Below, piece by piece: positions 20,754 to 31,569 of a stretch of 64,000 nucleotides of DNA. Position 1 is the first letter of the stretch, and every line of letters begins with the position of its first letter. The stretch comes from Thalassolituus oleivorans MIL-1. Lineage in GTDB: Bacteria > Pseudomonadota > Gammaproteobacteria > Pseudomonadales > Oceanobacteraceae. The DNA is taken from NCBI RefSeq assembly GCF_000355675.1, contig NC_020888.1, forward strand, positions 1,585,001-1,649,000, read 5' to 3'. Both the position numbers and the translations under genes were made by a program. Below the pieces are notes generated by a model that saw nothing but the letters and a program-made list of their open reading frames with translations, made no database searches and had not been told where the DNA came from.

Positions 20754-21692
20754 ATGAGCGGTATGCTAAGTAGCGTTGACGCCCGCACGCAGCTGGTTGG
20801 GCAGAATCGCCTAGAGCTGTTGTTGTTTCACCTTGGTGGCAGCCAACACTTTGCGATTAACGTATTTAAAGTGCAGGAAGTCATGCGTTTACCGCCTTTG
20901 ACTAAGATTCCTGATCGTCATCCCGTTGTACGAGGTGTAACTCACCTACGCGGACAAACCGTGCCTGTGGTCGACTTGCGTCAAGCAATTCAAATGGGCA
21001 CCTTAAAAACCGCGGACAGCGAGGCCACAATCATTGTTACTGAGTACAACATGACGGTGCAGGCCTTTTTGGTGGGTGGTGTCGATCGTATTGTGAATAT
21101 GAATTGGAATGAAATCTTGCCGCCTCCGGGCGGAGCCGGGCGTCAGCACTATTTAACGGCAATTACTCGTATTGATGATCGCATCGTTGAAATTATTGAT
21201 GTAGAGAAAGTGCTGGCTGAAATTGCACCATACAACGTGCAATTATCACCAGAAATTTACGATAAAGAGCTGTTAGAGCGCATTCATGGCAAGGATATTT
21301 TGATTGTTGATGACTCTAAGGTCGCGATTGAACAAATGAGGCAGGTACTTGGACCAATGGGCCTTAATATTATCGAGGCACACAACGGTCTTGAGGCGTA
21401 TCAACTGCTCATGCATTGGAAAGAACAAGGTCGCGATATCCAAAATAATTTGATGATGATCATTACCGATGCCGAAATGCCTGAAATGGACGGCTATATG
21501 CTTACGACTGAAATTCGTCGAGATCCCGAGTTGAAGAATAGCTGCGTTGTATTGCATACATCCTTATCAGGTAACTTTAATAAAGCGATGGTAGAGAAAG
21601 TGGGTTGCGATGGCTTTTTGTCGAAATTTGCGCCCGAAGCTATGGCCAACGAAGTTCAGCGTTTAATGAAAAAACGCCTTGGAATGATTTAA
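20754..21692 (+). CDS. cheV: Chemotaxis protein CheV (CheW-REC)
   Basis: A 312-residue coupling protein that links chemoreceptors to the CheA kinase. The CheW-like domain spans about 15-165 (LLLFHLGGSQHFAINVFKVQEV, VVRGVTHLRGQTVPVVDL). The receiver domain spans about 178-310, with the acidic pair in DILIVDDSK, the phospho-acceptor Asp in MIITDAEMPEMDG and the conserved Lys in FLSKFAPE. The receiver looks functional and probably tunes adaptation. No other che genes are nearby except the CheZ-like reading frame on the opposite strand just downstream. Confidence 0.93.
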   Translation: MSGMLSSVDARTQLVGQNRLELLLFHLGGSQHFAINVFKVQEVMRLPPLTKIPDRHPVVRGVTHLRGQTVPVVDLRQAIQMGTLKTADSEATIIVTEYNMTVQAFLVGGVDRIVNMNWNEILPPPGGAGRQHYLTAITRIDDRIVEIIDVEKVLAEIAPYNVQLSPEIYDKELLERIHGKDILIVDDSKVAIEQMRQVLGPMGLNIIEAHNGLEAYQLLMHWKEQGRDIQNNLMMIITDAEMPEMDGYMLTTEIRRDPELKNSCVVLHTSLSGNFNKAMVEKVGCDGFLSKFAPEAMANEVQRLMKKRLGMI

Positions 21693-21824
21693 AAATCAAA
21701 AAAATATGACGATTACTGCTGGTGGTCGTCGATTTTGACTTGCACACTAATGCCTTTTATTTTTATGGGAGCGAAGGGCTTTGCCTCGGCAAAGGCTCAA
21801 CGTAAATAGCGGCAATTAAGATGG

Positions 21825-22403
21825 TTAAAATAATTCGATATCATCGCTGGTATCGAAGTCGTCCTTCACTTCTGCATTAAAGTTATGATGATAAATTTGT
21901 AGTGCTTCAGCAATGGAGTGCCCGGCCATAATGTGTTCAAACATAATGCGCTCTGCCTCCATGGTGTAATTACTTTTAATATGATTTTGCAGCGTTTTCC
22001 AAGACGCCAAGTGGTAGCGTTCTTCTGGATTGGATATTAGGTGGCCTGTGCGCTCAAGGCTATCGCCAACATGTTCCATTCGTTGTGTTAAGCGATCATA
22101 GAACTGGAAAGCGACAATCGCACTCATCACTTCGCTTTGAATGATACGCGCAGAATCGGCGATTTCGCTGCCTACCCCTGCATCCAGCGCGGTAACTCGA
22201 TCAATAATTAGCTGAGTGTGGTCGGCCATTCGGGTAAAGCTTGCCGTAAGGGAATTAATTGAATTGTTGCCTTCCACTAAGGACGTATCTATTTGCGCGA
22301 CGGCGAGCGCCAGCATTGCCAGCGTTTCGTGGATTTGACTCCAGTCTAGTTGGTCGGGGGCTGCAGTATGCCCCTCTAGAGTGTGACGCAGCGTTTGGTT
22401 CAT
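21825..22403 (-). CDS. CheZ-like helical protein of unknown function
   Basis: A 192-residue, largely helical protein. I do not recognise it with certainty. The segment MSAIVAFQFYDRLTQRMEHV (about residues 95-115) resembles the CheZ core DFQDLTGQ, where Gln and Asp act on phospho-CheY. The C-terminus ends in a very acidic tail (DDFDTSDDIELF), like the CheY-binding tail of CheZ. It faces cheV convergently. These points suggest a chemotaxis-related phosphatase or adaptor, but the catalytic Gln pattern is not exact. The ribosome site is weak. A GC-rich hairpin at 21783-21798 between the two genes lacks a T-tract. Confidence 0.5.
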   Translation of the reverse strand: MNQTLRHTLEGHTAAPDQLDWSQIHETLAMLALAVAQIDTSLVEGNNSINSLTASFTRMADHTQLIIDRVTALDAGVGSEIADSARIIQSEVMSAIVAFQFYDRLTQRMEHVGDSLERTGHLISNPEERYHLASWKTLQNHIKSNYTMEAERIMFEHIMAGHSIAEALQIYHHNFNAEVKDDFDTSDDIELF

Positions 22404-22482
22404 GGTGATTCACTCAAGCTATTCTTTATTTAGCATAGATGAGTTTGTGTCAGTGGGATGCTTAGGCGTGATGGGTGTCAGG

Positions 22483-23376
22483 TTAGCCCGCTGATTTTCT
22501 CTTTTGTAGGCGTAGGAGTAGGGCAGAAGTATCGCAGTGCCCTAATTGGTTGGCTTGTAGGTCGGCATAAAATCCACTGACTGCTCGTGTTGCGGGTAGT
22601 TCGATCTTTAATTCAGATGCCTCTTGCAAGCAGATGGCCAAGTCTTTTTGCATTAAATCAACGGCAAAGCCGTGTTCATACTCACCAGCGATCATAGTTT
22701 TATGACGATTGACGAGTTGCCAGCTACTGGCCGCCCCCTGAGAAACCACGTCCATTACTTTCTGGGTATCTAAACCAGCTTGTTCAGCGAAGAAAAGCCC
22801 TTCAGCTAGAGCCTCGATCAGTCCTGCCACACAAATTTGGTTAACCATTTTGGTTTTTTGTCCGCTGCCAACGGGGCCCATATGTACAATCGCCTTTGTA
22901 TACGGTGCTGTTGCAGTTTGAACTTGTTTAAACACCTCCGCTGGGCAGCCCACCATAAGGCTGAGTTGGCCATTAATTGCGCCTTGCTGACCACCAGAAA
23001 CGGGAGCGTCGACATAGAAACAACCGTACTCGGAGGCTGCACTGGCCATTTCGATGGCTAATTGGGCGCTGGTTGTCGAGTGATCAATGATGACGGTATT
23101 GGCTGATAATTTGAATATTATACCGTTATCTCCAGTAAGCAATTCGCGCACATCTTCGTCTTTACTGACACACAGAATAACCACGTTAGAGCTTTCGATA
23201 TTGGCCGTTGGTGTGGATAGGGCGGTTCCCGAAAAATTCTCTAGCCAATTGGAGGATTTACTCGGAGTACGATTAAACACACTGACATTAAACCCTGCAT
23301 TAGCAAGGTGGCCTGCCATCGGAAATCCCATATTGCCTAAGCCAATAAAATGAATATTGTCTGTGGTTTTTATCAT
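22483..23376 (-). CDS. 3-hydroxyisobutyrate dehydrogenase-family oxidoreductase
   Basis: A 297-residue NAD(P)-dependent beta-hydroxyacid dehydrogenase. It has the N-terminal Rossmann motif GLGNMGFPMAGHLANAG, the substrate motif DAPVSGGQQGAINGQLSLM, the catalytic Lys region in GSGQKTKMVNQICVAG, and the C-terminal KDLAICLQEA. It could be 3-hydroxyisobutyrate dehydrogenase, tartronate semialdehyde reductase or a succinic semialdehyde reductase-like enzyme; the sequence alone does not say which. ATG 23376 has a perfect AAGGAG 7 bases upstream, so the longer frame from 23412 is rejected; that extension would also run through the terminator. Confidence 0.85.
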   Translation of the reverse strand: MIKTTDNIHFIGLGNMGFPMAGHLANAGFNVSVFNRTPSKSSNWLENFSGTALSTPTANIESSNVVILCVSKDEDVRELLTGDNGIIFKLSANTVIIDHSTTSAQLAIEMASAASEYGCFYVDAPVSGGQQGAINGQLSLMVGCPAEVFKQVQTATAPYTKAIVHMGPVGSGQKTKMVNQICVAGLIEALAEGLFFAEQAGLDTQKVMDVVSQGAASSWQLVNRHKTMIAGEYEHGFAVDLMQKDLAICLQEASELKIELPATRAVSGFYADLQANQLGHCDTSALLLRLQKRKSAG

Positions 23377-23408
23377 TGAAAGCTCCTTATAACTGACAGG
23401 GTTTGAAT

Positions 23409-23441
23409 ACAAAAAAGCCGCTCAGTGAGCGGCTTTTTTGT
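23409..23441. terminator. Terminator between gltA and the dehydrogenase
   Basis: Stem GCCGCTC/GAGCGGC with a 3-base loop, flanked by six A and six T. It ends gltA transcription on the minus strand and could also stop plus-strand transcripts. Confidence 0.85.
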
Positions 23442-23474
23442 TATGCCTTTCGGCATGATAGTGATCTACCCAGC

Positions 23475-24755
23475 TTATTTATTCGGGTAATCACGCATGG
23501 TGTGACCAGTGTACAACTGACGCGGACGACCGATACGGTAATCGCTGCTGATCATCTCGTTCCAATGTGCGATCCAGCCTGGAGTACGGCCGGTTGCAAA
23601 GATAACGGTGAACATTTCAGTTGGGATACCGATGGCTTTCAGGATGATACCTGAATAGAAATCGACGTTTGGATACAAGCCACGCTTAACGAAGTATTCA
23701 TCTTCGGTAGCGATTTTTTCCAGTTTCATAGCAATTTTCAGCAATGGATCATCTTCCATGCCGAGCTCTGCCAATACTTCATCGCACGTTTGCTTCATTA
23801 CTTTGGCGCGTGGATCGAAGTTTTTATAAACGCGGTGACCGAAGCCCATTAGGCGGAATGGATCATCTTTGTCTTTTGCTTTGGCAACGAAGGCATCGAT
23901 GTTGGATTCATCACCGATTTCATTCAACATTTTCAACACAGCTTCGTTGGCACCACCGTGAGCAGGGCCCCACAATGCCGCAATACCAGAAGCGATACAT
24001 GCGAATGGGTTAGCACCCGTTGAGCCAGCCAAACGCACAGTAGACGTTGAAGCGTTTTGCTCGTGGTCAGCATGCAATAAGAAAATACGATCCATTGCTT
24101 TTGCTAGAACAGGGCTGATCTTGGTGTCTTCACATGGGGTGTTGAACATCATGTGTAAGAAGTTTTCTGAGTAGCTCAATTCGTTCTTTGGATACATGAA
24201 CGGCTGGCCAATAGAATACTTGTATACCATTGCTGCCAATGTTGGCATTTTTGCGATCAAGCGATGCGCAGATACCATGCGGTGGTGTTCATCATGGATA
24301 TCTAACGAGTCGTGATAGAACGCAGAAAGTGCTCCAACAACACCACACATAACTGCCATTGGGTGAGCATCACGACGGAAGCCATTGAAGAAGTGGCTCA
24401 ATTGCTCGTGCACCATGGTGTGGTTTTTGATGGTGTCTACGAAGGTTTGCTTTTCTGCTGCAGTCGGTAGTTCACCGTGCAATAGTAAAAAACAAGTTTC
24501 TAGGTAATCAGACTTCTCAGCAAGCTGATCAATAGGGTAACCGCGGTGCAATAAAATACCTGCGTTACCATCGATATAAGTGATCTTAGATTCAGTCGCG
24601 GCGGTCGATACAAAGCCAGGATCGTAGGTAAATAGACCTTTACCAGTCAGACTACGAACGTCAACAACATCTGGCCCTACAGTGCCTTCATACACTGGTA
24701 ATTCCAATGCTTCTTCAATGCCATCAACCTTCAGTATTGCTTTTTTGTCAGCCAT
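23475..24755 (-). CDS. gltA: Citrate synthase (type II)
   Basis: A 426-residue citrate synthase that condenses acetyl-CoA and oxaloacetate. The N-terminal beta-strand extension typical of the hexameric, NADH-sensitive type II enzyme is present. Catalytic regions visible are [21 protein letters not shown] (His), [16 protein letters not shown] (His) and NVDFYSGII (Asp). It is divergent from sdhCDAB, as in many gammaproteobacteria, and is read from its own strong sigma-70-like promoter with a leader of about 175 bases. Confidence 0.96.
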   Translation of the reverse strand: MADKKAILKVDGIEEALELPVYEGTVGPDVVDVRSLTGKGLFTYDPGFVSTAATESKITYIDGNAGILLHRGYPIDQLAEKSDYLETCFLLLHGELPTAAEKQTFVDTIKNHTMVHEQLSHFFNGFRRDAHPMAVMCGVVGALSAFYHDSLDIHDEHHRMVSAHRLIAKMPTLAAMVYKYSIGQPFMYPKNELSYSENFLHMMFNTPCEDTKISPVLAKAMDRIFLLHADHEQNASTSTVRLAGSTGANPFACIASGIAALWGPAHGGANEAVLKMLNEIGDESNIDAFVAKAKDKDDPFRLMGFGHRVYKNFDPRAKVMKQTCDEVLAELGMEDDPLLKIAMKLEKIATEDEYFVKRGLYPNVDFYSGIILKAIGIPTEMFTVIFATGRTPGWIAHWNEMISSDYRIGRPRQLYTGHTMRDYPNK

Positions 24756-24936
24756 GGATAGGCCTCCTACTGTTCTAATTTAAACCTTAAGGAGTCTCTG
24801 CAAGCACTCCGGGAATCTCAGTTGTAACAAGCTAATTAGTTGCTATGGCTGAGCCTTCTCTGGAATCAAACGATTATTCTCAGACGACTATTCAGAGCAC
24901 CTTAATTAAAGGCGTTACTTCAAAATAAGGGGGACA

Positions 24937-24964
24937 ACTATAGGTTCTGAACTTTGTTTGTCAA
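24937..24964 (-). promoter_or_regulatory. gltA promoter
   Basis: On the minus strand the sequence shows a perfect -35 TTGACA (24964-24959), a 16-base spacer and -10 TATAGT (24942-24937). It is the strongest promoter-like match in the 465-base gltA-sdhC gap. Confidence 0.75.
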
Positions 24965-25075
24965 TTACCTGTCACGTTTCTCAGTATCCAACATTACAGT
25001 CAAGTATAGATGGTTCTGTTTGTAACCTTCCTTCGCCTAAGGTCTTAGTTTGTATAGATATAGCGTCAGTTTGGT

Positions 25076-25104
25076 TTGTAAAACATCGCCGCGGTGACTA
25101 TAAT
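25076..25104 (+). promoter_or_regulatory. sdhC promoter
   Basis: -35 TTGTAA (25076-25081), a 17-base spacer and a perfect -10 TATAAT (25099-25104), about 115 bases before the sdhC start. The rest of the gltA-sdhC gap shows no gene. Confidence 0.75.
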
Positions 25105-25220
25105 TTGTCGCAGCCCAAAAGTTGTGCAAAACTTGTACAGCGATTTGAGCAATCTTCTTGAGCCTGTGCTTAGCTCTGAATTTTCAGAAGTCTGAGCCCA
25201 TATGAGAGTGAATAAGAGCC

Positions 25221-25595
25221 GTGAATAGCAATAGACCTACAAATTTAGATCTGACTACTATTGACCTCCCACTTCCTGCTAAGGCGTCCATCATTCACCG
25301 TGTGTCTGGGTTTATCCTGTTTTTCGCTGTAGCTTTCATGCTAGGCGCACTAGCAGCTTCTCTAGAATCAGAACAGTCTTTTGCTGATCTGAAAGCGGGT
25401 TTTGATAACGGTTTGGTTAAGTTCATCACTTGGGGCATTTTATCTGCTCTTGGTTACCATTTGGTGGCAGGTGTTAAACACTTGTTGATGGATATGGGAA
25501 TTGGTGAAACCAAAGAAGGCGGACGTACTGGTGCCATCATCACCTTGGTGTTGGGCACAATCGTGATCGTTTTGGCGGGAGTCTGGGTATGGTAG
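25221..25595 (+). CDS. sdhC: Succinate dehydrogenase cytochrome b556 subunit
   Basis: A 124-residue membrane anchor subunit of respiratory complex II with three helices. The conserved SIIHRVSG motif contributes to the quinone site, and the His in HLVAGVKHLLMD is the expected haem ligand. The start is GTG 25221, with AAGAG just upstream. Its end overlaps the start of sdhD by 7 bases. It is the first gene of sdhCDAB. Confidence 0.93.
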   Translation: MNSNRPTNLDLTTIDLPLPAKASIIHRVSGFILFFAVAFMLGALAASLESEQSFADLKAGFDNGLVKFITWGILSALGYHLVAGVKHLLMDMGIGETKEGGRTGAIITLVLGTIVIVLAGVWVW

Positions 25596-25936
25596 CAAGT
25601 GTCACAAACTTAGGTCGTAGTGGCCTATACGATTGGGTGGTTCAGCGTCTTACTGCCGTAATTCTCGCTCTATACACTCTGTTCCTGCTTGGCTTTGTGA
25701 TCGCCTCTCCGGATCTGCAATACGCAGAATGGCAAGGATTGTTCGCTCAGACTTGGATGAAAGTCTTCAGTTTGGCAACACTGATTTCCATTTGCGCGCA
25801 CGCTTGGGTTGGTATGTGGACTATCTCTACTGACTACCTAAAAGCAGCCGCAGTTCGTTTTACTTTCCAACTAGTGACCGCGGCGTTTTTATTCGCATAC
25901 CTAGTTTGGGGCATCGACATTCTCTGGAGTGTGTAA
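25589..25936 (+). CDS. sdhD: Succinate dehydrogenase membrane anchor subunit
   Basis: A 115-residue subunit with three hydrophobic helices. The segment CAHAWVGMWTISTDYLK holds the haem-ligand His and the Asp-Tyr pair used at the quinone site. It overlaps sdhC and ends 3 bases before sdhA, so the subunits are tightly coupled. Confidence 0.92.
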   Translation: MVASVTNLGRSGLYDWVVQRLTAVILALYTLFLLGFVIASPDLQYAEWQGLFAQTWMKVFSLATLISICAHAWVGMWTISTDYLKAAAVRFTFQLVTAAFLFAYLVWGIDILWSV

Positions 25937-25939
25937 GTC

Positions 25940-27712
25940 ATGACAAAAATCAGAACAATGTCTTTTGACGCTATCGTTATCGGTGGCGGCGGTGCGGGTA
26001 TGCGTGCAGCACTTCAGTTGACTGAAGCTGGCATCAAAACCGCGTGTGTGACTAAAGTTTTCCCAACTCGCTCACACACTGTGTCGGCGCAGGGTGGTAT
26101 TACTTGTGCTATCGCTTCCAATGATCCGAATGATGATTGGCGCTGGCACATGTACGACACGGTTAAAGGTTCCGATTACATCGGTGACCAAGACGCTATT
26201 GAATATATGTGTTCAGTAGGTCCACAAGCCGTGTTCGAACTAGAGCATATGGGCTTGCCGTTTTCTCGTACTGAAGAAGGTCGTATTTATCAGCGTCCTT
26301 TCGGCGGTCAATCTAAGGGTCCAAACGATCCTACTCAGGCAGCTCGTACTTGTGCTGCTGCTGACCGTACAGGTCACGCACTATTACACGCCCTGTATCA
26401 GGGTAACTTGAAAGGCGGTACTACATTCTTAAACGAATGGTATGCCGTTGATCTAGTGAAAAACTCTAAAGGTCAGGTTGCTGGTGTTATCGCGATTGAC
26501 ATCGAATCTGGTGAAACGAGCTACATCAAAGCTAAGGCAACTGTTTTAGCGACAGGTGGTGCTGGTCGTATTTATCAGTCTACGACAAACGCATTGATCA
26601 ACACCGGTGACGGCGTTGGTATGGCGTTGCGTGCTGGTGTACCAATGCAAGATATGGAAATGTGGCAGTTCCACCCAACGGGTATTGCTGGCGCAGGTAC
26701 ATTGGTAACTGAAGGTTGTCGTGGTGAAGGTGGTTACCTGATCAACAAAGACGGCGAACGTTTCATGGAGCGTTATGCTCCAAACGCGAAAGACCTTGCT
26801 GGTCGTGACGTTGTTGCTCGCTCTATGGTTCTAGAAATTCTAGAAGGCCGTGGTTGTGGTGAAGACGGCGATCACGTGTTCCTGAAACTGGATCATCTTG
26901 GCGAAGAAACTCTTAATGCTAAGTTGCCTGGTATTCTTGAGCTGTCTCGTACGTTTGCGCACGTAGATCCTGTGAAAGAACCAATCCCTGTTGTTCCTAC
27001 CTGTCACTACATGATGGGCGGTGTGCCGACTAACATCGGTGGTCAAGCGCTAACTGTTGATGCTGAAGGCAATGACGTTGTGGTTGAGGGCTTATACGCT
27101 GCTGGCGAAATCGCTTGTGTATCGGTTCACGGTGCAAACCGTTTGGGTGGTAACTCATTGCTTGATTTGGTCGTGTTCGGTCGTGCCGTTGGTTTGCGCG
27201 TTGAACAAAGCTTTAAAGATGGTTTTGAGACATCTGACGTATCTGACGAAGATATCGAACGCGCAATGGCTCGTTTGAATCGTCTGAATACTTCGACGAC
27301 TGGCGAGAAAGTGGCGACAGTGCGTGCGGATCTTCAAAAGACTATGCAATTGTACTTCGGCGTATTCCGCGACGGTCCAAGCATGGAAAAAGGTTTGAAA
27401 ATGCTGGATGAAATCGGTGAGCGCGTTAAGAAAACTGTGCTTGAAGATAAGAGCCAAGCGTTTAACACCGCCCGTATCGAAGCACTTGAGTTGGATAATC
27501 TGTTCGAAACAGCTTATGCAACTGCGGTAGCAGCGGTTGAGCGTAAAGAGTCTCGCGGAGCGCATGCTCGTAATGACTTTACTGAGCGCGATGACGAGAA
27601 CTGGTTATGCCATTCTTTGTATATTCCTCAGACTAAGACCATCGGCAAGCGCGCGGTGAACTTTGCTCCCAAAACCATGGAAGCGTTCCAACCGAAAATC
27701 CGTACCTATTAA
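25940..27712 (+). CDS. sdhA: Succinate dehydrogenase flavoprotein subunit
   Basis: A 590-residue FAD subunit that oxidises succinate to fumarate. It has the FAD-binding [18 protein letters not shown], the His that covalently binds FAD in [13 protein letters not shown], the substrate segment [22 protein letters not shown], catalytic His and Arg in [11 protein letters not shown], and [17 protein letters not shown]. Length matches E. coli SdhA. Confidence 0.96.
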   Translation: MTKIRTMSFDAIVIGGGGAGMRAALQLTEAGIKTACVTKVFPTRSHTVSAQGGITCAIASNDPNDDWRWHMYDTVKGSDYIGDQDAIEYMCSVGPQAVFELEHMGLPFSRTEEGRIYQRPFGGQSKGPNDPTQAARTCAAADRTGHALLHALYQGNLKGGTTFLNEWYAVDLVKNSKGQVAGVIAIDIESGETSYIKAKATVLATGGAGRIYQSTTNALINTGDGVGMALRAGVPMQDMEMWQFHPTGIAGAGTLVTEGCRGEGGYLINKDGERFMERYAPNAKDLAGRDVVARSMVLEILEGRGCGEDGDHVFLKLDHLGEETLNAKLPGILELSRTFAHVDPVKEPIPVVPTCHYMMGGVPTNIGGQALTVDAEGNDVVVEGLYAAGEIACVSVHGANRLGGNSLLDLVVFGRAVGLRVEQSFKDGFETSDVSDEDIERAMARLNRLNTSTTGEKVATVRADLQKTMQLYFGVFRDGPSMEKGLKMLDEIGERVKKTVLEDKSQAFNTARIEALELDNLFETAYATAVAAVERKESRGAHARNDFTERDDENWLCHSLYIPQTKTIGKRAVNFAPKTMEAFQPKIRTY

Positions 27713-27727
27713 TCGGGGAGTGTTGTT

Positions 27728-28438
27728 ATGTTAGTTAGTATCTATCGCTACAACCCTGAAAAGGATGCAGCGCCGTTCATGCAAGACTATGAGATTGCTC
27801 TCCCTGCGGGAAAAGATCTTATGGTTCTGGATGTTCTGAACTTAGTAAAAGAGAAGGACGTATCGGTCTCATACCGCCGTTCTTGCCGTGAGGGCGTATG
27901 TGGCTCCGATGGCATGAACATTAATGGTAAGAACGGTTTGGCTTGTATTACGCCAATCTCTGAAGCAACAAAAGGCAAAATGGACAAGCTAGTGCTGCGT
28001 CCATTACCTGGTATGCCAGTTATTCGTGACTTGGTTATCGACATGTCTTTGTTCTACAAGCAGTACGAAAAGATCAAGCCTTACTTGGTGAACAATACAC
28101 CAGCTCCGGCTATCGAACGTCTGCAAACTCCAGAAGAGCGTGAGAAGTTAGACGGTTTGTACGAGTGTATTCTGTGTGCATGCTGCTCAACCTCTTGCCC
28201 ATCTTTCTGGTGGAACCCAGATAAGTTTGTTGGTCCTGCTGGCTTGTTGCAGGCATACCGTTTCTTAGCGGATAGCCGTGACACGATGACACAAGAACGA
28301 TTGGCGGAATTGAGCGATCCATTCAGTGTTTTCCGTTGCCGTGGCATTATGAACTGTGTCAATGTGTGCCCTAAGGGTTTGAACCCAACTCGCGCCATTG
28401 GTCACATTCGTAATATGTTGCTTTCTCAGCAGCTGTAA
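27728..28438 (+). CDS. sdhB: Succinate dehydrogenase iron-sulfur subunit
   Basis: A 236-residue subunit carrying three clusters. The ligands are in order: 2Fe-2S (SCREGVCGSDG and GLACI), 4Fe-4S (CILCACCSTSCP) and 3Fe-4S (CRGIMNCVNVCPKGLNP). It is the last sdh gene and is followed by a hairpin terminator before sucA. Confidence 0.96.
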   Translation: MLVSIYRYNPEKDAAPFMQDYEIALPAGKDLMVLDVLNLVKEKDVSVSYRRSCREGVCGSDGMNINGKNGLACITPISEATKGKMDKLVLRPLPGMPVIRDLVIDMSLFYKQYEKIKPYLVNNTPAPAIERLQTPEEREKLDGLYECILCACCSTSCPSFWWNPDKFVGPAGLLQAYRFLADSRDTMTQERLAELSDPFSVFRCRGIMNCVNVCPKGLNPTRAIGHIRNMLLSQQL

Positions 28439-28469
28439 AACGATATCACAGACCTTCTAGTGGTATTAG

Positions 28470-28515
28470 ACGTAAGTTGGGCTGGACATACAGCCCACTT
28501 ACGTTAACATTTTTT
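28470..28515 (+). terminator. Terminator or attenuator between sdhB and sucA
   Basis: Long stem, arms 28470-28484 and 28491-28504: ACGTAAGT then GGGCTG pairs with CAGCCC then ACTTACGT, with one bulged T. Six T follow at 28510-28515. It should separate sdh from suc transcription, fully or partly. Confidence 0.8.
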
Positions 28516-28565
28516 AAAAATAGAACTCACAAAGTCCTATTTTTGACTAAGCTAAATCTTTAGTT

Positions 28566-28675
28566 GAGGGAACGGGGCATCCCCGGTCATCTCAGAGGCC
28601 TCGCGATCTATCCGGTCGGCCCTCTATCTCGCCTTGCGCTAGAGTCGGTGCGTACACTCTGTGGGTGATTCCCTC
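28566..28675 (+). promoter_or_regulatory. Structured sucA leader RNA (candidate cis-regulator)
   Basis: The 110 bases before sucA can fold as a closed multi-branch structure. An outer stem GAGGGAA (28566-28572) pairs with TTCCCTC (28669-28675). Inside are three local hairpins: CGGGG-CAT-CCCCG (28573-28585), AGAGGCC with GGCCCTCT (28594-28600 and 28618-28625, one bulge), and AGAGT with ACTCT (28641-28645 and 28656-28660). The sucA ribosome site AGGGTGG (28691-28697) lies just downstream. Structured sucA leaders are known in other proteobacteria; whether this is one of those classes is not decided here. Confidence 0.45.
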
Positions 28676-28703
28676 GTTTATGTATTAAACAGGGTGGTCG
28701 TAA

Positions 28704-31541
28704 ATGCACGAGCATACAATGGAGCAACTATGGAGTACTTCCCAGTTATCGGGAGGTAACGTTGCCTATATAGAAGAACTCTTCGAAACTTACCTTAGGG
28801 ATCCTAATGAAGTGCCGGAAGAGTGGCGTAACTATTTTGATCAGTTACCCAGAGTTGATGAATCAACTTCAGTCGACACGCCCCATAAGCCCATTCGGGA
28901 ACAATTTTTACTTCTTTCAAAAAATCAACACCGCTCTCGTCCAGCTTCACAAGGGTCGGTAAGTAGTGATTTCGAACGGAAGCAAGTTCAAGTTCTACAA
29001 TTAATTAATGCGTATCGTGGCCGTGGTCACCAGCACGCTAAACTCGATCCATTAGGATTAATGGTTCGTGAATCTGTACCCGATTTAGATTTGCAGTTTC
29101 ATGGGTTGTCCCGCGCAGATTTAGACACGGTATATCAGACTGGCTCGTTGTTTATTGGTCAGGCTGAAGCTCCTCTTAAAGACATCGTTGATGCATTAGA
29201 GCGCACCTACTGCAGTACCGTTGGCTCTGAATACATGCACATCGTTAACACTGTTGAGCAACGTTGGTTTCAACAACGTTTAGAAAGTGTACGTGCACAC
29301 CCTAAATACGGTGAAGAAGTAAAACTACATTTACTTGAGCGCCTAACCGCAGCCGAAGGCTTAGAGAAATATTTAGGTTCACGTTACCCAGGTGTTAAGC
29401 GTTTTGGTTTGGAAGGCGGCGAAAGTTTAATTCCGTTAATGGATGAATTAATCCAACGTAGCGGAACTTACGGTGCTAAAGAAATTGTTATCGGTATGGC
29501 GCACCGTGGTCGTTTAAATACCTTGATTAACACCTTAGGTAAGAAAACGTCTGATTTATTCGATGAGTTTGATGGTAAGGCATCTTATCAATCTCATGGC
29601 GACGTTAAATACCATCAAGGCTTCTCTTCAAACGTAATGACGTCTGGCGGCGAAGTTCATTTGGCGTTGGCATTTAACCCATCGCATTTGGAAATCGTAT
29701 CCCCAGTTGTTGAAGGTTCTGTTCGTGCGCGTCAAGATCGTCGTAAAGACAAAACTGGCGAAAAAGTTGTTCCCGTATTAATCCACGGTGATGCCGCTTT
29801 TGCTGGTCAGGGCGTTGTAATGGAAACCTTCCAGTTATCGCAAACACGTGCATACAAAACGGGTGGTACGATTCACATCGTAATCAACAACCAAGTTGGT
29901 TTTACCACGTCCAAACGTGAAGATGTTCGTTCCACGGAATATTGCACCGACGTAGCAAAAATCGTAGAAGCGCCAATTCTTCATGTTAATGGCGATGACC
30001 CTGAAGCAGTATTATTTGTGACTCAATTAGCGGTTGATTATCGCAACGAGTTCAAAAAAGACGTTGTAATCGATTTGGTTTGTTATCGCCGTCGTGGCCA
30101 TAACGAAGCGGACGAGCCATCAGGTACTCAGCCATTAATGTACGCAAAAATTAAAGCGCAACCGACCACGCGTACTTTGTATGCCGAGCGATTAATTGCT
30201 GAAAGTACCCTGACAGAAGAGTACAGCAAGCAGTTGGAAGAAGAATATCGAACTGCACTGGATAATGGTCAACATGTGGTTAAAAGTTTGGTTAAAGAAC
30301 CAAACACAGAATTGTTCGTAGATTGGACTCCTTATTTGGGCCACGAATGGACAACCAAAGCTGATACCACCTTCGACGTTAAGCGTTTGCAGGAATTAGC
30401 GCATCAAATGCAAGAAATCCCAGACGGATTTCAGGTGCAGCGCCAAGTTGAGAAAATTATGGAAGACCGTCGTCGTATGGCGGCGGGTGCTATGCCAATC
30501 AACTGGGGTTTTGCAGAAGTAATGGCTTATGCAACCTTGGTTGATCAAGGTCATGCCGTGCGTATTACTGGTCAGGATGTTGGTCGCGGTACGTTCTCGC
30601 ATCGCCACGCAATTTTGCACAATCAGAAAGACGGCGTTGCTTATTCTCCAATCGCGAATTTGAGTGCGGACCAAGCCCCTTTTGAATTGTACGATTCGCT
30701 TTTATCTGAAGAAGCTGTGTTAGGTTTTGAATATGGCTATGCGACTACAACACCGGGAACATTGGTGATTTGGGAAGCTCAGTTTGGTGACTTTGCGAAC
30801 GGCGCGCAGGTGGTATTCGACCAATTCATTTCCAGTGGTGAACACAAGTGGGGTCGCTTATGTGGCTTAACCATGTTGTTACCGCACGGTTATGAAGGTC
30901 AAGGCCCAGAACACTCTTCAGCTCGCTTAGAGCGCTATTTGCAATTATGTGCGGAACACAATGTTCAGATTTGTGTCCCTTCTACACCAGCTCAGGTTTA
31001 TCACATGATTCGTCGTCAGGCGATTCGTCCGTTGCGTAAGCCGCTAGTGGTTATGTCTCCTAAGAGTTTGTTGCGTCATAAGTTAGCGACAAGCACATTG
31101 GAAGAATTAACCGATGGTCGTTTCCGCACTTGTCTGGATGAGATTGATCAGATCGAGCCGGAAAAAGTAGATCGGATTTTAATGTGCTCCGGCAAAGTAT
31201 ATTACGACTTATTAGAACGTCGTCGCGCAGAAGAAATCGACAATATTGCGATTGTACGTATTGAACAGATTTATCCGTTCCCTGCGAAACAATTGACTAA
31301 ACTACTATCTAAATTTACAAATGCTTCAGAGATTTATTGGGTGCAAGAAGAACCAATGAATATGGGAGCTTGGTTTAGTAGTCAGCATCATATGCGTCGT
31401 GTGGCGGAAGATTTAAATCCGAAACTACATTTGAAATACGCTGGTCGCGATTTATCTGCGTCGCCGGCTGCAGGTTACATGGCGCTGCATTTGAAGCAGC
31501 AAGAACAATTAATTCGTGACGCCCTAAATTTAGCGGGCTAG
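28704..31541 (+). CDS. sucA: 2-oxoglutarate dehydrogenase E1 component
   Basis: A 945-residue thiamin diphosphate enzyme that decarboxylates 2-oxoglutarate. Visible features are an N-terminal E2-interaction segment ([16 protein letters not shown]), [13 protein letters not shown], the thiamin-binding [14 protein letters not shown] with [10 protein letters not shown], and [16 protein letters not shown]. The transketolase-like C-terminal half ends in [15 protein letters not shown] and EEPMNMGAW. It heads sucA-sucB-lpdA, which encode the three parts of the complex. Confidence 0.96.
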   Translation: MHEHTMEQLWSTSQLSGGNVAYIEELFETYLRDPNEVPEEWRNYFDQLPRVDESTSVDTPHKPIREQFLLLSKNQHRSRPASQGSVSSDFERKQVQVLQLINAYRGRGHQHAKLDPLGLMVRESVPDLDLQFHGLSRADLDTVYQTGSLFIGQAEAPLKDIVDALERTYCSTVGSEYMHIVNTVEQRWFQQRLESVRAHPKYGEEVKLHLLERLTAAEGLEKYLGSRYPGVKRFGLEGGESLIPLMDELIQRSGTYGAKEIVIGMAHRGRLNTLINTLGKKTSDLFDEFDGKASYQSHGDVKYHQGFSSNVMTSGGEVHLALAFNPSHLEIVSPVVEGSVRARQDRRKDKTGEKVVPVLIHGDAAFAGQGVVMETFQLSQTRAYKTGGTIHIVINNQVGFTTSKREDVRSTEYCTDVAKIVEAPILHVNGDDPEAVLFVTQLAVDYRNEFKKDVVIDLVCYRRRGHNEADEPSGTQPLMYAKIKAQPTTRTLYAERLIAESTLTEEYSKQLEEEYRTALDNGQHVVKSLVKEPNTELFVDWTPYLGHEWTTKADTTFDVKRLQELAHQMQEIPDGFQVQRQVEKIMEDRRRMAAGAMPINWGFAEVMAYATLVDQGHAVRITGQDVGRGTFSHRHAILHNQKDGVAYSPIANLSADQAPFELYDSLLSEEAVLGFEYGYATTTPGTLVIWEAQFGDFANGAQVVFDQFISSGEHKWGRLCGLTMLLPHGYEGQGPEHSSARLERYLQLCAEHNVQICVPSTPAQVYHMIRRQAIRPLRKPLVVMSPKSLLRHKLATSTLEELTDGRFRTCLDEIDQIEPEKVDRILMCSGKVYYDLLERRRAEEIDNIAIVRIEQIYPFPAKQLTKLLSKFTNASEIYWVQEEPMNMGAWFSSQHHMRRVAEDLNPKLHLKYAGRDLSASPAAGYMALHLKQQEQLIRDALNLAG

Positions 31542-31569
31542 GCAAATCAGGAATATTAAGGAAAAACTA

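Noticed and set aside
21777-21799. Hairpin CTTTGCC/GGCAAAG between cheV and the CheZ-like gene
   Set aside because: No T-tract on either side; called neither terminator nor regulator.
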